64,000 nt of DNA, from the NCBI RefSeq assembly GCF_000185725.2, contig NZ_KI391953.1:620001-684000 (forward strand), in the 5' to 3' direction. This DNA is from Segniliparus rugosus ATCC BAA-974. Its GTDB lineage: Bacteria; Actinomycetota; Actinomycetes; Mycobacteriales; Mycobacteriaceae. The notes beneath the pieces were generated by a model, which worked only from the letters and a program-made list of their open reading frames with translations, had not been told where the DNA came from and did not search any database. The position numbers were made by a program, and so were the translations under genes. Shown here in pieces: positions 8,448-18,203 of this stretch (within the stretch, counting starts at the first letter, position 1; each line of letters begins with the position of its first letter).

Positions 8448-9509
8448 TTAATTTCCTTCCTGCAGATCTGAAGCTTCGTGCTGCGGAGGCTCGTCTTGTT
8501 GCTCCGCGTCCTCTGATTGCTCTGGATCTTGCTGCGGGGCTTGCTCGCCGGGCGCGCGCACCCGCATATGCCCTTCGGCGTCCAACGCGGCTCTCCAGCG
8601 GTCGATCCAGTGGCCGACGTCGGGTTTGTCGTTGCGCATGGGAGTGGTCAGAGATTCTAGCACCGGGGCGAATGTGCTCAACGGGCCCGATAGGAGGTCC
8701 AGGTATTCGCGGATCTTCGCGACCAAGGTTTCGATAGTCGAATCCTTGGTGAGCCACTTGCCCTCTGCGATGTCGGTGTACAACACCTCCACCCCTTGGC
8801 CGATGCCGGCCCCGTTGTCGAAGAAGTTGGGGGACAGCTCGTTGCTCATCTGCTTGAACAAGCCGTTCGCGTTCAGCTTCCTCATCTGCACGGCGAAGAA
8901 ATCCACGTTGCCGAAGAGCATTTCGAACAACTGCTTGTTCTCTCGGACCAGTTTGGCGTACACGGAAGCGTCCGTGGCCAATTGGCTGAACATGTCGTCG
9001 CTGCCGTCGAGCACTTCGCCGATGTTCTTGACGATGATGTCCAGATCTTTCGGATTGATCGCCGAGAACAACGCGCTGCTTCGGTCGAGCATGTCGCTCA
9101 AGGTGGCGCGATAGGTCACTTGCTCCGCCGGGATCACCGCGCCGTCTGCGAGGTACGGCGGCGCGATCTTCCTGGGCTTGAAGTCGATGTACTGCTCGCC
9201 CACAGCGGACAGCGCCTCGACCCCGACCGGGCTGTTCGCCGGGACGTTGTGCTCGTTGTCGATCTCCATCGACACGGTGAGTCCGGTCGTGGTGGTCCGG
9301 ACTCCGGTGACCCGCCCGATCCGGAGTCCGCGCATGGTGACGTCCGAGGTCGGCAGCAGGCCGCCGGATTTTTTGAGCATGAGCGTGACCGATGTGGTCT
9401 TCTTGACCGCTCCCATGTGGAGCACGCCCAGCGCCATGTATCCGGTCCCGAACAGCGCGATCGCCACGAGGAGGATCAGGGTCATCCCCAAGTTGAGCCG
9501 TAGTTTCAT
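8448..9509 (-). CDS. mceF: Mce family protein MceF
   Basis: 353 residues from an ATG at 9509 that overlaps the mceE stop (ATGA). A single N-terminal helix (MTLILLVAIALFGTGYMALG) anchors the protein. The MlaD/Mce domain follows at about residues 38-115 (TLMLKKSGGLLPTSDVTMRGLRIGRVTGV). A helical Mce region comes next, then an acidic Gln/Glu-rich tail. Last of the six Mce substrate-binding subunits, which form the periplasmic tunnel for lipid import with YrbE permeases and the ATPase Mkl, not encoded here. It is followed by mam. Confidence 0.93.
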   Translation of the reverse strand: MKLRLNLGMTLILLVAIALFGTGYMALGVLHMGAVKKTTSVTLMLKKSGGLLPTSDVTMRGLRIGRVTGVRTTTTGLTVSMEIDNEHNVPANSPVGVEALSAVGEQYIDFKPRKIAPPYLADGAVIPAEQVTYRATLSDMLDRSSALFSAINPKDLDIIVKNIGEVLDGSDDMFSQLATDASVYAKLVRENKQLFEMLFGNVDFFAVQMRKLNANGLFKQMSNELSPNFFDNGAGIGQGVEVLYTDIAEGKWLTKDSTIETLVAKIREYLDLLSGPLSTFAPVLESLTTPMRNDKPDVGHWIDRWRAALDAEGHMRVRAPGEQAPQQDPEQSEDAEQQDEPPQHEASDLQEGN

Positions 9510-10567
9510 CGTGCGAGCAGCCCCATCGTCTGGAGGACCGAAATCATCTCGTCGGCCCGGTCTTGCGGATCGACCCCGCCGAGCACGAGCACGTTGTCCG
9601 GAATATTGAACGCGTTGTCGGTGACGCGAGGTCCGCCATCCCACCACGTGTACGCGACGATCGCGTCGCGGAGCAGGCCGAAACCGCGGTTGAGGAGGAC
9701 CGAGAGGTTGGTGTCGACGGTGGAGATGGCTCCGATGAGCGGCATGATGGACAGGGCGGACTGGGCGACGGCGGGGAGGAGCTGGTCGGCGATCGGATTG
9801 ACGGTGCGAATGATGGTGTCAAGGTCGAAAAGCATTTGGGTGATGCTTTTGTTGAAGCGGTTGAGCCCAGTGACGTCGGCGTTCAGCTGGTCTCGCAGGT
9901 GGTCGAGGGTGTGCGCGTGGGCCGCAGCGGCGGCTCCGACCGCGTCCGCGTTGGCGACGAGCTGGTCGAGCACTTGCTGATGGGTCGCCAGATCGTGCAA
10001 GGTGTTCGCGAGTTTGCCCTGCAGCTCCGCCGTTCGCTCCGGGTCTTTCCCGACCACCTCGTGGAAACTGCTGAACGCATCGGACAAGCCGGTCAAGCTG
10101 CTCCCGGTGACGAGGGAGGAAAGCGAGCGCAGGAGGTCTTCCATGCTCTCGGGCGGCGCGGTGTTCTTGAGCGGAATCGTGTCGCCGTTGCGGAGCACGG
10201 TCGGGGAAGGATCCTCCGGCGTGGTCAGCGCGATGTAGATGTCGCCGAGGACGGTCGCCTGACGCAGCTCCGCCCGGGTGTTCTGCGGCAGTTTGACCAG
10301 GGTGGAGATGTTCACGACGGCCACCGCCGTGTTCCCGGTGAGCTGGACGTGGTCCAGCACGCCGACCTGGACTCCGTTGGAGTCCACCCTCGCCTTCGCG
10401 GTGAGGCTCAGCACGCTGGAGAACTCGATGTTGACCGAGTACGAGTCGTCCCCGATATGGGTGCCGGGCAGGGGGATTTCGGTGGGGTCGAGCGAACACG
10501 CCGACGTCAGCCCCATCGCCAACACCCCGGCGAGCGCCGTAAGAACGCGGGTCATCCTTCTCCTCAT
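9506..10567 (-). CDS. mceE: Mce family lipoprotein MceE
   Basis: 353 residues if started at ATG 10567, which overlaps the mceD stop; ATG 10555 is an alternative. The N-terminus is a lipoprotein signal (MTRVLTALAGVLAMGLTSAC) with the Cys near residue 24, the usual position of the lipidated subunit (LprK type) in mce operons. The Mce domain follows (YSVNIEFSSVLSLTAKARVD ... VLDHVQLTGN), then a long helical region. The 3' end overlaps mceF by 4 nt, so translation is coupled. Confidence 0.93.
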   Translation of the reverse strand: MRRRMTRVLTALAGVLAMGLTSACSLDPTEIPLPGTHIGDDSYSVNIEFSSVLSLTAKARVDSNGVQVGVLDHVQLTGNTAVAVVNISTLVKLPQNTRAELRQATVLGDIYIALTTPEDPSPTVLRNGDTIPLKNTAPPESMEDLLRSLSSLVTGSSLTGLSDAFSSFHEVVGKDPERTAELQGKLANTLHDLATHQQVLDQLVANADAVGAAAAAHAHTLDHLRDQLNADVTGLNRFNKSITQMLFDLDTIIRTVNPIADQLLPAVAQSALSIMPLIGAISTVDTNLSVLLNRGFGLLRDAIVAYTWWDGGPRVTDNAFNIPDNVLVLGGVDPQDRADEMISVLQTMGLLAR

Positions 10568-11710
10568 CGGACTGCTGCTCCCATCAAGAGGTCGGCGAGG
10601 CTGTCCCCCTCGCCTCGGGGGGTGCCGGGCGCGCAGGTGGTTTCGATGCCCGGCACGTTGCGCGCGCGCAACGCGTCGCAGAGCGAGCCCGCGATCGGTG
10701 GCGTCTTTTTGTCCTGCGGCGGGGTGTACGCGATATCGAAATCTCCCCACCCCGGCAGATAGTTGTTCTGCAGCCAGTTCGTGATGGGGGGGAGTCTGAT
10801 TGATGACCCAGAAGATCTGCGGGGTCAGCCAGCTGACGACGCCGGAGATCCAGGGGACGAGCTTGTCGGCGAGGTTGTAGATGCGCGGGGCAAAGCGGTC
10901 GATGAGCTGCACTGCGGTTGGCAGCAGCCGGTTGACGCGATCAAGGACCAGGGTCAGGCCCACCGCGCCGTCTCTCAAACCGGCCCCCAGACTGGGCATG
11001 CCCTTGATGAGCGTGGTCGCGATGTCCCAGTCCCTGACGACTCCGGACGTGATGCCCACGCTGGTCACAAGGAATTGGCGGATCGCCGCTTCGGTCTTGT
11101 AGGGGTCGCCGATCAGAGCGACGAGGTTTTGCAAATCTTGCTTGATCGGTCCGCCCATCCCGTCGAGCGTGCGGGCCGTGGCGTGCAGGCTGTCGTTGAT
11201 GGCTTGCGCTCCGGTGCCGGTTTGGCCGTCCTTCGTGCCCAGAATGGTGTCGGCCAAGTCGCTGACCGCCGTGAACGCCTCGCTGATGTCGACCGGAGTC
11301 TTTGTGCGATCGAGCCCGATGCATGCCGAGCCTTGGAATTTGGGGCCGTCGGCGTAGGGCTTGGTGAGTTCGAGATGGCGATCGGTCACGATGGAATCGC
11401 TCATGGTGACCACGCCCTCGTCGGCGGGGAGGTCGAGATCCTTCGGCACGGTGAAGTCGATCCGGACGTAGTCGGGCATGTTTTTGATGGACGTGACCTC
11501 GCCGACCTCGAGGTCGAGCAGTTTGACTTTGTTGCCGACGTAGAGCCCGGTGGAGTCGGTGAGCTCGGCGCACATCTTCCTGCTGTCGTCCAAGTATTTG
11601 GGCAACAGCTTGACTCCGGCGGTCACTATGGCGGCGAGGGCGGCCACGACGACGAGCAGCACGGCTGCTTTGGACAGGGATCGGCGAAGGGCGGCGAGTT
11701 TCTTTCTCAT
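10564..11710 (-). pseudogene. mceD: Mce family protein MceD, frame broken near 10790
   Basis: ATG at 11710, one base after the mceC stop. An N-terminal anchor helix (AAVLLVVVAALAAIVTAGV) precedes an intact Mce domain (TDSTGLYVGNKVKLLDLEVG) and helical region as far as QIFWVINQTPP. The frame then shifts and runs on without a stop into the mceE frame. Removing one C from a C7 run at 10786-10792 restores a plausible C-terminus beginning ITNWLQNNYLPGWGDFDIAY and a TGA that overlaps the mceE start by 4 nt, exactly as at the other junctions of the operon. The corrected product would be 381 residues. As written the last 75 or so residues are lost and the product would be fused to MceE. Confidence 0.85.
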
Positions 11711-11711
11711 A

Positions 11712-12743
11712 TCAGCACTGCCGGAAGATGTTCGGGACACAGATGTCTGGCCGGGGCTCCACGTGGTTCTCATCCATGATCTGGTTCTTGTCGTTGAGGA
11801 AGATGCCCTCGCCGTGCAACATGGGCATGACGATCCGCAGGAGCTGGCCGATGCCGTCGAGCGCCTGCCCGACGCGGTCCACGTGGGCGTACGTGATGTC
11901 GAAGAGGTCGTCGATGCTGTTGACGACAGGCTCGAGCGTGTCGCCGTAGAACACGACGAGGCGTTTGAGCGTCCGCAAGAGATCGGAGCCCTGCGAGATG
12001 AGATACAGAAGCTCGGTGCCCTTGGACTGGGTCAAGCGCAAGATGATGACGGCCCGTTCCAGGAGCGTTTGGAGTTGATGCCTGTTCGCGATCAGCACGC
12101 TTGAGTACTCCTGCGCGATGGCGACGACTTTTTTATAGTCGTTCTCCACCCGCGTCATGGCGTTGGTCATCGTGTTGGTCGCTTGCAGCACGTTGCGCAG
12201 CGAGTCGGGGTACTGGTTCGTCGACTTGGCGATCTCGCTGAAGGTGTCGTGGATGACCTGCCCGTCGACTTTTTTGACGATCGGCTCCGCCGCGCGGATG
12301 ATGTCCGGGAGGGTGAACGGCAGCACGACTCGGCTGGAGGGGATGGTTTTCTCGCCGAGCGGGGTGTCGCCTTCGGGATGCACCGCGACGTAGCGGCCGC
12401 CGAGCGGCGTGAGCAGCTTGATCTCGAGCGATGTGTCCGAACCGACGAAAACCGAGCTGGTCACGGTGAAAGCCATGCGGACCTCGGTCCGGTCCAGTCG
12501 GACGCTGGTGATTTTGCCCACCGAGATGCCTGCGACGCGGACGTCGTCGCCCGGACGAATCCCGCCGGACGTCGTCATATGGGCGGTGTACGAGCGCCCG
12601 CCGAACGGGCTGAGGAAGATCCACGCGGTCGCCACCAAGAGGGAGACGACGACGATGATGCTGGTGACGCCGATCCAGCGGTGCCGTTTGATAGCTGCGC
12701 CCTCGTCAAGGGCGGCGGTGGCGGGTTTCTTGAAAAGTTTCAT
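11712..12743 (-). CDS. mceC: Mce family protein MceC
   Basis: 343 residues from an ATG at 12743 that overlaps the mceB stop by 4 nt. The open frame extends further upstream, but that part is a shadow of mceB. Membrane anchor at about residues 26-48 (WIGVTSIIVVVSLLVATAWI), then the Mce domain (MTTSGGIRPGDDVRVAGISV) and LEIKLLTPLGGRYVAVHPEG, then an alpha-helical Mce region. It ends in IFRQC. It has no proline-rich tail. Confidence 0.93.
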   Translation of the reverse strand: MKLFKKPATAALDEGAAIKRHRWIGVTSIIVVVSLLVATAWIFLSPFGGRSYTAHMTTSGGIRPGDDVRVAGISVGKITSVRLDRTEVRMAFTVTSSVFVGSDTSLEIKLLTPLGGRYVAVHPEGDTPLGEKTIPSSRVVLPFTLPDIIRAAEPIVKKVDGQVIHDTFSEIAKSTNQYPDSLRNVLQATNTMTNAMTRVENDYKKVVAIAQEYSSVLIANRHQLQTLLERAVIILRLTQSKGTELLYLISQGSDLLRTLKRLVVFYGDTLEPVVNSIDDLFDITYAHVDRVGQALDGIGQLLRIVMPMLHGEGIFLNDKNQIMDENHVEPRPDICVPNIFRQC

Positions 12744-13756
12744 TGGCAGAGCACCAGGTTCTGGTCGCCGAAGAACACTTCGCCGACGCCGGGCAGGTCC
12801 GCGACGCCGTTCGAGCAGGTGAAGTTCGGAGCCTTGGCAGGACCGTCCAGGGTTTCGTCTCGGAGCCCTTGCATCAGCGAGGGCACCGTGAGCAGGCTGC
12901 CGACGATGGCGGGGGTGTGCGGCAGCACCCGCATCGCGAAGTCGTAATAGGGGATGGTCATGGAGTCGAGGCCGCCTTCGACGTACGTGAGCAGGGGATG
13001 GATCTCTGTGAGGATGTAGTTCACGTCGTCGATGACATTGGAGACCATCCCCGCGTCCGAGGTCCACACGTCCAACATTTCGTTCAGGGTGCGAATCACG
13101 TCGACAGTCTGCTTCGACTTGCCGCTGAGTTCGTCGGACACCGCGCCGAGGTTCTGGATGAACCGGACGAAGACTGACTCTCGGTCGACGGCGACTTTCG
13201 AGATGACGTCCAGATCGTGCAAGACCGGGCCGAGCGCCGAGTCCTCACCGTTGCCTTGGATCAGGCGCAGCACGTCCTCGCCGAATTGGTTGAACTGGGC
13301 TGGGTCGAGCGTCTGGAAGAGCGGACGGAACCCGTTGAACAGCTTCGAGATGTCGAAGGACGGGATCGTCCGCTCGACCGGGACAGTGGACCCGGGGGCC
13401 ATGGGCGCTCCCGGCGTGTGCGGCTGGACGAGTTCCAGATACCGCTGGCCGAGAAGGTTCTGATAGCGCACGGCGACGATGGTGTCTTTGTACACCTGCT
13501 GCGTCTTCAAAAGGGAGAACCCGACATCCGCCTGGTGCCCGTTGAGCTGGACCGTCTCGACTTTCCCCACCTGGACTCCCGCGATCCGCACGTCGTTGCC
13601 GACGAAGAGCCCGGCCACGTCGGTGAATGTCGCGGTGTAACGGACGGTCGCGCCGGTGACGGGGCTGCGCAGCGCATTCATCACGATAGCCGCGAAGACT
13701 CCGGCTATGGCCGTGAAGACGACCACCACTGCCATAGGTCCAGCTACCTTACGCAT
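12740..13756 (-). CDS. mceB: Mce family protein MceB
   Basis: 338 residues from the ATG at 13756, chosen because GGTGGAG lies just upstream of it; an ATG at 13768 would add four residues. Anchor helix MAVVVVFTAIAGVFAAIVMN, then the Mce domain (TATFTDVAGLFVGNDVRIAG) and VRYQNLLGQRYLELVQP, a motif typical of the B subunit. The C-terminus carries paired Cys residues (NFTCSNG and the final LVLCQ), also common in MceB. The stop overlaps mceC. Confidence 0.93.
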   Translation of the reverse strand: MRKVAGPMAVVVVFTAIAGVFAAIVMNALRSPVTGATVRYTATFTDVAGLFVGNDVRIAGVQVGKVETVQLNGHQADVGFSLLKTQQVYKDTIVAVRYQNLLGQRYLELVQPHTPGAPMAPGSTVPVERTIPSFDISKLFNGFRPLFQTLDPAQFNQFGEDVLRLIQGNGEDSALGPVLHDLDVISKVAVDRESVFVRFIQNLGAVSDELSGKSKQTVDVIRTLNEMLDVWTSDAGMVSNVIDDVNYILTEIHPLLTYVEGGLDSMTIPYYDFAMRVLPHTPAIVGSLLTVPSLMQGLRDETLDGPAKAPNFTCSNGVADLPGVGEVFFGDQNLVLCQ

Positions 13757-13785
13757 GTTCTCCACCATTCGTCTTCATATTCGTC

Positions 13786-14955
13786 TCATTCGTGTTCGTC
13801 ATCGTCGGGCTCCGAGGCGTCCGAGGCCGAGTGCTCGCTCGCCTCTGTGGACGGTTTTTCCGTTGTGGGGTTCGACTGCGGAGCGGGGCTCGATGGGACG
13901 GCTCCTTGCGCCGCCCCCGGCGGGGCGAACTCGTTGTTCGGCAGCGCGCTCCCTAATCCTGGAAGCACGTCCAAGGGTGCGGGGAACCTTTGCGGGGTCT
14001 CGCCTTGGGCCAACGCGAAGAGCGCGCCGCTCTTATCGATGAGGCTTGGCAGTCGGCTGTACTCGGGGGCGAGGCTACCGAGGGCGTACGCCATCGGCGA
14101 GACGATGTTCAGGATGCCTCTGGCGAGCGGGATGACCCATTCTTGATGGGTCATGATGAGGTCGTTGCCCTCGACGAGGATCGCGTCGAGCGGGCGGAAG
14201 ACGTCCAGGTCGAAACTGTCTCCGATCCCAGGCGCGGCCAGCCATGAAAAGCTGTTCGTGATCTTGTCGGCTCCTGGAGCCATGACCGGCACGAAGCTAC
14301 TGAGCCCGTTGAGGAGCGAGGAGACCGTCGTGAGCGACTGCGAGACTTTCTCATACCGGCCGAGGATCGACACGATGTCGCCGGTGTCGAGGACGGCCTG
14401 CGCGACGGGCCCGACGAGATCAACGTTCTTGCGGAACACAGAGGCGGCGTGGTCGAGGACGGATTGGTCGAACGAGCGCTGGAATTCGCTCACACCTCGG
14501 AGCAAGTGGGTGAGCGAGGCGGCGTTCTCGTCTTTGCGGACCCGGAGCGTGGCCCCGGAAGCCAGCCGAGGCCCGTGCCCGCTGCTGAGGAGTTCGACAG
14601 AGGAGGTGCCGAGGCTGTTCGACGGGATGAACTTCGCCGAGGTGTCCGAGGAGAGGACAGCGGCTTGCGGCCCGTCGAGGACGAGCACCATCTTTTGCCC
14701 GCCGGATCCGAGCGGCACCAAGTCCTGCACGGAGCCGATCGTGTAGCCGCAGTACTTCACCTCTGATCCGGGCAGAACTCCCTCGCCGATGGACTCTGTC
14801 AGCAGCGTCAGGGTGAACGGGGTGTCGTACTGGCGCTGCGAGGTCCGGTGCAGGAGCACCGCCCCGACGCAGAGCGCCAGGATGGTCACGACGCCCCGGA
14901 AGAAGAGCGCGCGCATGCTTGCGGCGCGCCCGGAGAGGTCTTGGTACACAGCCAT
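13786..14955 (-). CDS. mceA: Mce family protein MceA
   Basis: 389 residues from an ATG at 14955, 3 nt after the yrbEB stop region. One membrane helix (about residues 17-34) leads into the Mce domain (TLLTESIGEGVLPGSEVKYC ... FIPSNSLGTSSVELLSSGHG), then the helical region and a Pro/Ser/Asp/Glu-rich tail ending DDDEHE. First of the six Mce subunits. The numbered mce type (1-4) cannot be assigned with confidence from this operon alone. Confidence 0.92.
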   Translation of the reverse strand: MAVYQDLSGRAASMRALFFRGVVTILALCVGAVLLHRTSQRQYDTPFTLTLLTESIGEGVLPGSEVKYCGYTIGSVQDLVPLGSGGQKMVLVLDGPQAAVLSSDTSAKFIPSNSLGTSSVELLSSGHGPRLASGATLRVRKDENAASLTHLLRGVSEFQRSFDQSVLDHAASVFRKNVDLVGPVAQAVLDTGDIVSILGRYEKVSQSLTTVSSLLNGLSSFVPVMAPGADKITNSFSWLAAPGIGDSFDLDVFRPLDAILVEGNDLIMTHQEWVIPLARGILNIVSPMAYALGSLAPEYSRLPSLIDKSGALFALAQGETPQRFPAPLDVLPGLGSALPNNEFAPPGAAQGAVPSSPAPQSNPTTEKPSTEASEHSASDASEPDDDEHE

Positions 14956-14957
14956 GG

Positions 14958-15809
14958 CTACCCCGATATCCTGAGGCCGTTGTCGTTCCCCCACAGGACG
15001 ATGGTCAGCACCATGTCCGCGACGACGACAGTGATCAAGCTGGTCCGGATCGCCCGGCCCGCCGCGACGCCGACGCCCTCGGGGCCTCCGCTGGCGTAGT
15101 AGCCCTGGTACCCGTGGATCGCGATGATGGCGACGACGAACACGATGGCCTTGACGACGGAGTAGACCACGTCGATGGGGTGGATGAACGAGTCGAAGTA
15201 GTGGTAGTAAGTGCCGGACGCTTCGCCGTGCACCACGTTGACCACGAACGCGCAGGACACATAGCCCAAGAGGGTCGTCATCACGTACAGCGGGATGATC
15301 GAGATGACTCCGGCGATGACGCGGGTGGTGATGACGAAGGGGATGGACTGGATGCCCTGGGCTTCGATCGCGTCGATCTCCTCCGAGATGCGCATGGCTC
15401 CGACCTCGGCGGTGATGCGGCATCCGGTTTGCGCCGCGAACCCGATCGCGGTGACCATCGGGGCCAGCTCGCGCGTGTTGACATACGCCGACACGAAACC
15501 GACCAGCGGCCCGAGGCCGACCAAATCGAGCGTGGCGAAGCCGACGACGCCGATGGAAGCGCCAATGCACACTCCCATGAACAGCAGCATCCCGATGGAC
15601 CCGCCGCCGACGATGATCGACCCATTCCCCCAGATCACGTCTTGCAGCTGCGCGCCGATCTGGCGGCGGTAGTGCCGGATGGTCTTGGGCACGGCTCCGA
15701 GCACCAGTCCGAGGAAGGTGATCTGGTGCCCGGCGCTGACGAAGCCGGAGACCACGGCCTTGCGCAGCGCGGACTGGAGCTGGACTGCGGTCCTGAAGCC
15801 TGGGGGCAC
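14958..15809 (-). CDS. yrbEB: YrbE (MlaE-type) ABC permease B of the mce operon
   Basis: 283 residues with several hydrophobic segments and the MlaE signature region (ITAEVGAMRISEEIDAIEAQ). It is one of two permeases thought to pair with the Mkl ATPase in lipid import. The listed start is GTG 15809, 66 nt after the yrbEA stop. An ATG at 15871, just 4 nt after that stop, would be in frame only if the C6 run near 15846 had one more base. That would give an N-terminus of more usual spacing, so a further indel is possible but unproven. Confidence 0.92.
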   Translation of the reverse strand: MPPGFRTAVQLQSALRKAVVSGFVSAGHQITFLGLVLGAVPKTIRHYRRQIGAQLQDVIWGNGSIIVGGGSIGMLLFMGVCIGASIGVVGFATLDLVGLGPLVGFVSAYVNTRELAPMVTAIGFAAQTGCRITAEVGAMRISEEIDAIEAQGIQSIPFVITTRVIAGVISIIPLYVMTTLLGYVSCAFVVNVVHGEASGTYYHYFDSFIHPIDVVYSVVKAIVFVVAIIAIHGYQGYYASGGPEGVGVAAGRAIRTSLITVVVADMVLTIVLWGNDNGLRISG

Positions 15810-15875
15810 GTACCGGGTCGGTACCGCGCCGTACCCGACAGGGGGGAGGGAGGGCGTTGCAAAGTCACCATGAGT

Positions 15876-16835
15876 TCAGCCGATCCTTGCGGGCAGAATG
15901 AGTGTTGTCAGTTCGGTGAGCACCAGGTTCATGCCGACGATGGAGATGACGCCGAGGACGACGGAGGCGTTCGCGGCGTCGGCGACACCGCGAGCGCCGC
16001 CTCTGGTCTCGAGGCCGCGCTGGCAGGCGATGAGGATCGCCACCACGCCGAACAGCAGGCTTTTGATGAGCGCCACCGCCATGTCTTCGACTCGGGCGAA
16101 CGCCGAGAACGACGCGATATAGCTCCCTGGCGTGCCGCTCATGCCGACGATGGCGATGACGTATCCGGCGGCGAGCCCCATGAAGATGATGAAGACGCAG
16201 AGCAACGGGGCCACGAACAGAATCGCGGCCAAGCGAGGGGAGACCAGGCGGCGCACGGGATTGATCCCCATGACCAGCATCGCGTCGATCTCCTCGCGGA
16301 TGCTTCGCGCGCCGAGGTCGGTGGCGACAGCAGACCCCGCCGCGCCGCCGAGGAGCAGCGCGGCGACGATGGGGGCGCCTTGCTGCATCACGCCCATGCC
16401 GCCGACTGCTCCCGACATCGACACCGCGCCGATCTGCTTGACCAGGCTGTTCACCTGGACGGAGAGGATGACCCCGAAGGGGACCGACATCAACAGGGCT
16501 GGCGTCGCGGTGACCCTGATGAGGAACGCGCACTGGCTGACCGTCTCCCGCCACGGATGTTGCAGCCGGATCAAATCGACCGCGAGAAAGCGGAAAGCGT
16601 GCAGCGAGAGCACGACGAGGCGCCCCACCGTTTGCAGGGACGAGTCGGCCTGGCGTATGCCCCCGACGACCGCCCCCACGCATTGCTCCGCGAACCCTGG
16701 CTTGTCAGGGGAAGCCGACGGCGTGTCGGCTTCTGAGGATTTGGCCCCTTTCCCGCTGTCGGCGGTTCCTGCGTCGAGCCGGTCTTCGCCAAGCGAAACG
16801 TCATCGGGCAGGGTTGTATTCATCGTGCTGCTCAT
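15876..16835 (-). CDS. yrbEA: YrbE (MlaE-type) ABC permease A, first gene of the mce operon
   Basis: 319 residues from ATG 16835; ATG 16823 (MNTTLPDDVS) is an alternative. An unusual hydrophilic N-terminus of about 50 residues, rich in Asp, Ser and Lys, precedes the permease core. The core carries VPFGVILSVQVNSLVKQIGA, ATDLGARSIREEIDAMLVMG and IVGMSGTPGSYIA. This gene opens the minus-strand operon yrbEA-yrbEB-mceA-F-mam. The upstream 444 bp contain a plausible promoter. No regulator or fadD gene precedes it. Confidence 0.92.
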   Translation of the reverse strand: MSSTMNTTLPDDVSLGEDRLDAGTADSGKGAKSSEADTPSASPDKPGFAEQCVGAVVGGIRQADSSLQTVGRLVVLSLHAFRFLAVDLIRLQHPWRETVSQCAFLIRVTATPALLMSVPFGVILSVQVNSLVKQIGAVSMSGAVGGMGVMQQGAPIVAALLLGGAAGSAVATDLGARSIREEIDAMLVMGINPVRRLVSPRLAAILFVAPLLCVFIIFMGLAAGYVIAIVGMSGTPGSYIASFSAFARVEDMAVALIKSLLFGVVAILIACQRGLETRGGARGVADAANASVVLGVISIVGMNLVLTELTTLILPARIG

Positions 16836-17092
16836 GGCTCCCGTGCACCCGTCTAGTCTCTGTCGGCCGCGAGGCGCCGTTCGGCTATGGGCGAAGGCGG
16901 CCAAGTCGTCAAAGGCGTTCGTCGCCGCGAAACGCGGACGACGGGGCGGACTTCTGCATAACCCGAAACCGGAGCGACCGATTTCGCGGAAAATGCGCCC
17001 ATAAACACTCCGACCTTTACCTTTCTCGCCGACTCGCTGTCCGTGCGCTTCAAAACCATGCCTAAGCCCTCGTTGCTTGTTAACTGACTCAC

Positions 17093-17120
17093 AGTATCAT
17101 CTACCGTGTGTTCCAGCAAA
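17093..17120 (-). promoter_or_regulatory. Candidate promoter of the mce operon
   Basis: On the minus strand a TTTGCT box (17120-17115) is separated by 16 nt from GATACT (17098-17093), preceded by TG for an extended -10 look. It would give a leader of about 250 nt before yrbEA. A GTTAAC palindrome follows directly downstream. The rest of 16836-17279 shows no convincing gene. Confidence 0.3.
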
Positions 17121-17239
17121 CCGGGGATCGTCGCGTGTCACCCCGCGCTCTAGCGCGCCAGATCTGCCAGGTACTGGAATCCGCTCATGATCCGATGATA
17201 CCGGTTTGGCCCAACTACAGGCGATCTTGGCCGGATCGG

Positions 17240-17256
17240 GCGAGGAGCATCCTCGC
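17240..17256 (-). terminator. Stem-loop downstream of coaA
   Basis: Inverted repeat GCGAGG-agcat-CCTCGC, 24 bp past the coaA stop, with a second shorter repeat (CCAGG/CCTGG) between it and the gene. No T-run is present, so a rho-independent terminator of the actinobacterial U-poor type is only a possibility. Confidence 0.35.
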
Positions 17257-17279
17257 TTGACCAGGGGCCTCGCCTGGAG

Positions 17280-18203
17280 TCACAGTTTGCGCAGCAAGAC
17301 TCGATCCACGGAGTGGTCGGCGTCTTTCCGGAGCACCAGCGTGGCCCTCGGCCGGGTGGGGAGAATGTTCTGAACCAGGTTCGGCTCGTTGATCGTCCGC
17401 CAGACCCGTCGCGCCTCGTCCACGGCTTCGGGGTCCGAGAGCCCGGCGTAATGGTGGAAGTGCGAGCGGGGGTCCGAGAACACGGTGCCGCGCAGGGCGA
17501 GGAACCGGTCCACGTACCAGGTTTCGATGTCGGCGGTGCGGGCGTCCACGTAGATCGAGAAGTCGAAAAGGTCGGAGAGCATGAGCCGGTGCCCGGTCTG
17601 CAGCACGTTGAGCCCTTCGACGATGAGGATGTCCGGGCTGCGCACCATCTGCGTCGCGCCTGGCACGATGTCGTAGAGCACGTGCGAGTACACCGGGACC
17701 GCGACTTCCGGCGCGCCGGACTTCACGTCCACCACGAACCGGAGGAGCGCTCGGCGGTCGTAGCTCTCGGGGAACCCTTTGCGCGCCGTGAGGCCCTGGC
17801 GGGCGAGTTCCGCAGCGGGCAGGAGGAACCCGTCGGTGGTCACCAGGTCCACCTTCGGGTTGCCCTCGGAGCGGGCGAGCAGGGTCGCGAGCACGCGGGC
17901 CGTCGTGGACTTGCCCACCGCGACCGATCCCGCGACGCCGATGACGAACGGCACCTTCTTGATCGAAGCCTGCTCGCCGAGGAAGGTGGACATGGCGGCG
18001 AAGTGCTGCGCGCTCGAAGCCACCCGCAGATGGATGAGGCGGGTGAGCGGCAGGTAGACCTCCTCGACCTCTTCGAGGTCGAGGTGCTCCCGGATGCCGC
18101 GCAGGCTGGTCAGGTCCTCGCTGGTGAGCACTTGGGGGGTCGCCTGGCGAAGCGCCCGCCACGCGGTGCGGTCGAACTCCACGAACGGCCCGGCCTCGGA
18201 CAT
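17280..18203 (-). CDS. coaA: Pantothenate kinase, type I
   Basis: 307 residues. First step of coenzyme A synthesis: phosphorylates pantothenate with ATP. P-loop [14 protein letters not shown]; also [41 protein letters not shown] and the C-terminal [20 protein letters not shown], nearly identical to M. tuberculosis CoaA. Start chosen at ATG 18203 ([12 protein letters not shown]) by similarity to that protein; GTG 18251 or the distal ATG 18350 would add N-terminal sequence without counterpart. Diverges from glyA, as in M. tuberculosis. Confidence 0.96.
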   Translation of the reverse strand: MSEAGPFVEFDRTAWRALRQATPQVLTSEDLTSLRGIREHLDLEEVEEVYLPLTRLIHLRVASSAQHFAAMSTFLGEQASIKKVPFVIGVAGSVAVGKSTTARVLATLLARSEGNPKVDLVTTDGFLLPAAELARQGLTARKGFPESYDRRALLRFVVDVKSGAPEVAVPVYSHVLYDIVPGATQMVRSPDILIVEGLNVLQTGHRLMLSDLFDFSIYVDARTADIETWYVDRFLALRGTVFSDPRSHFHHYAGLSDPEAVDEARRVWRTINEPNLVQNILPTRPRATLVLRKDADHSVDRVLLRKL

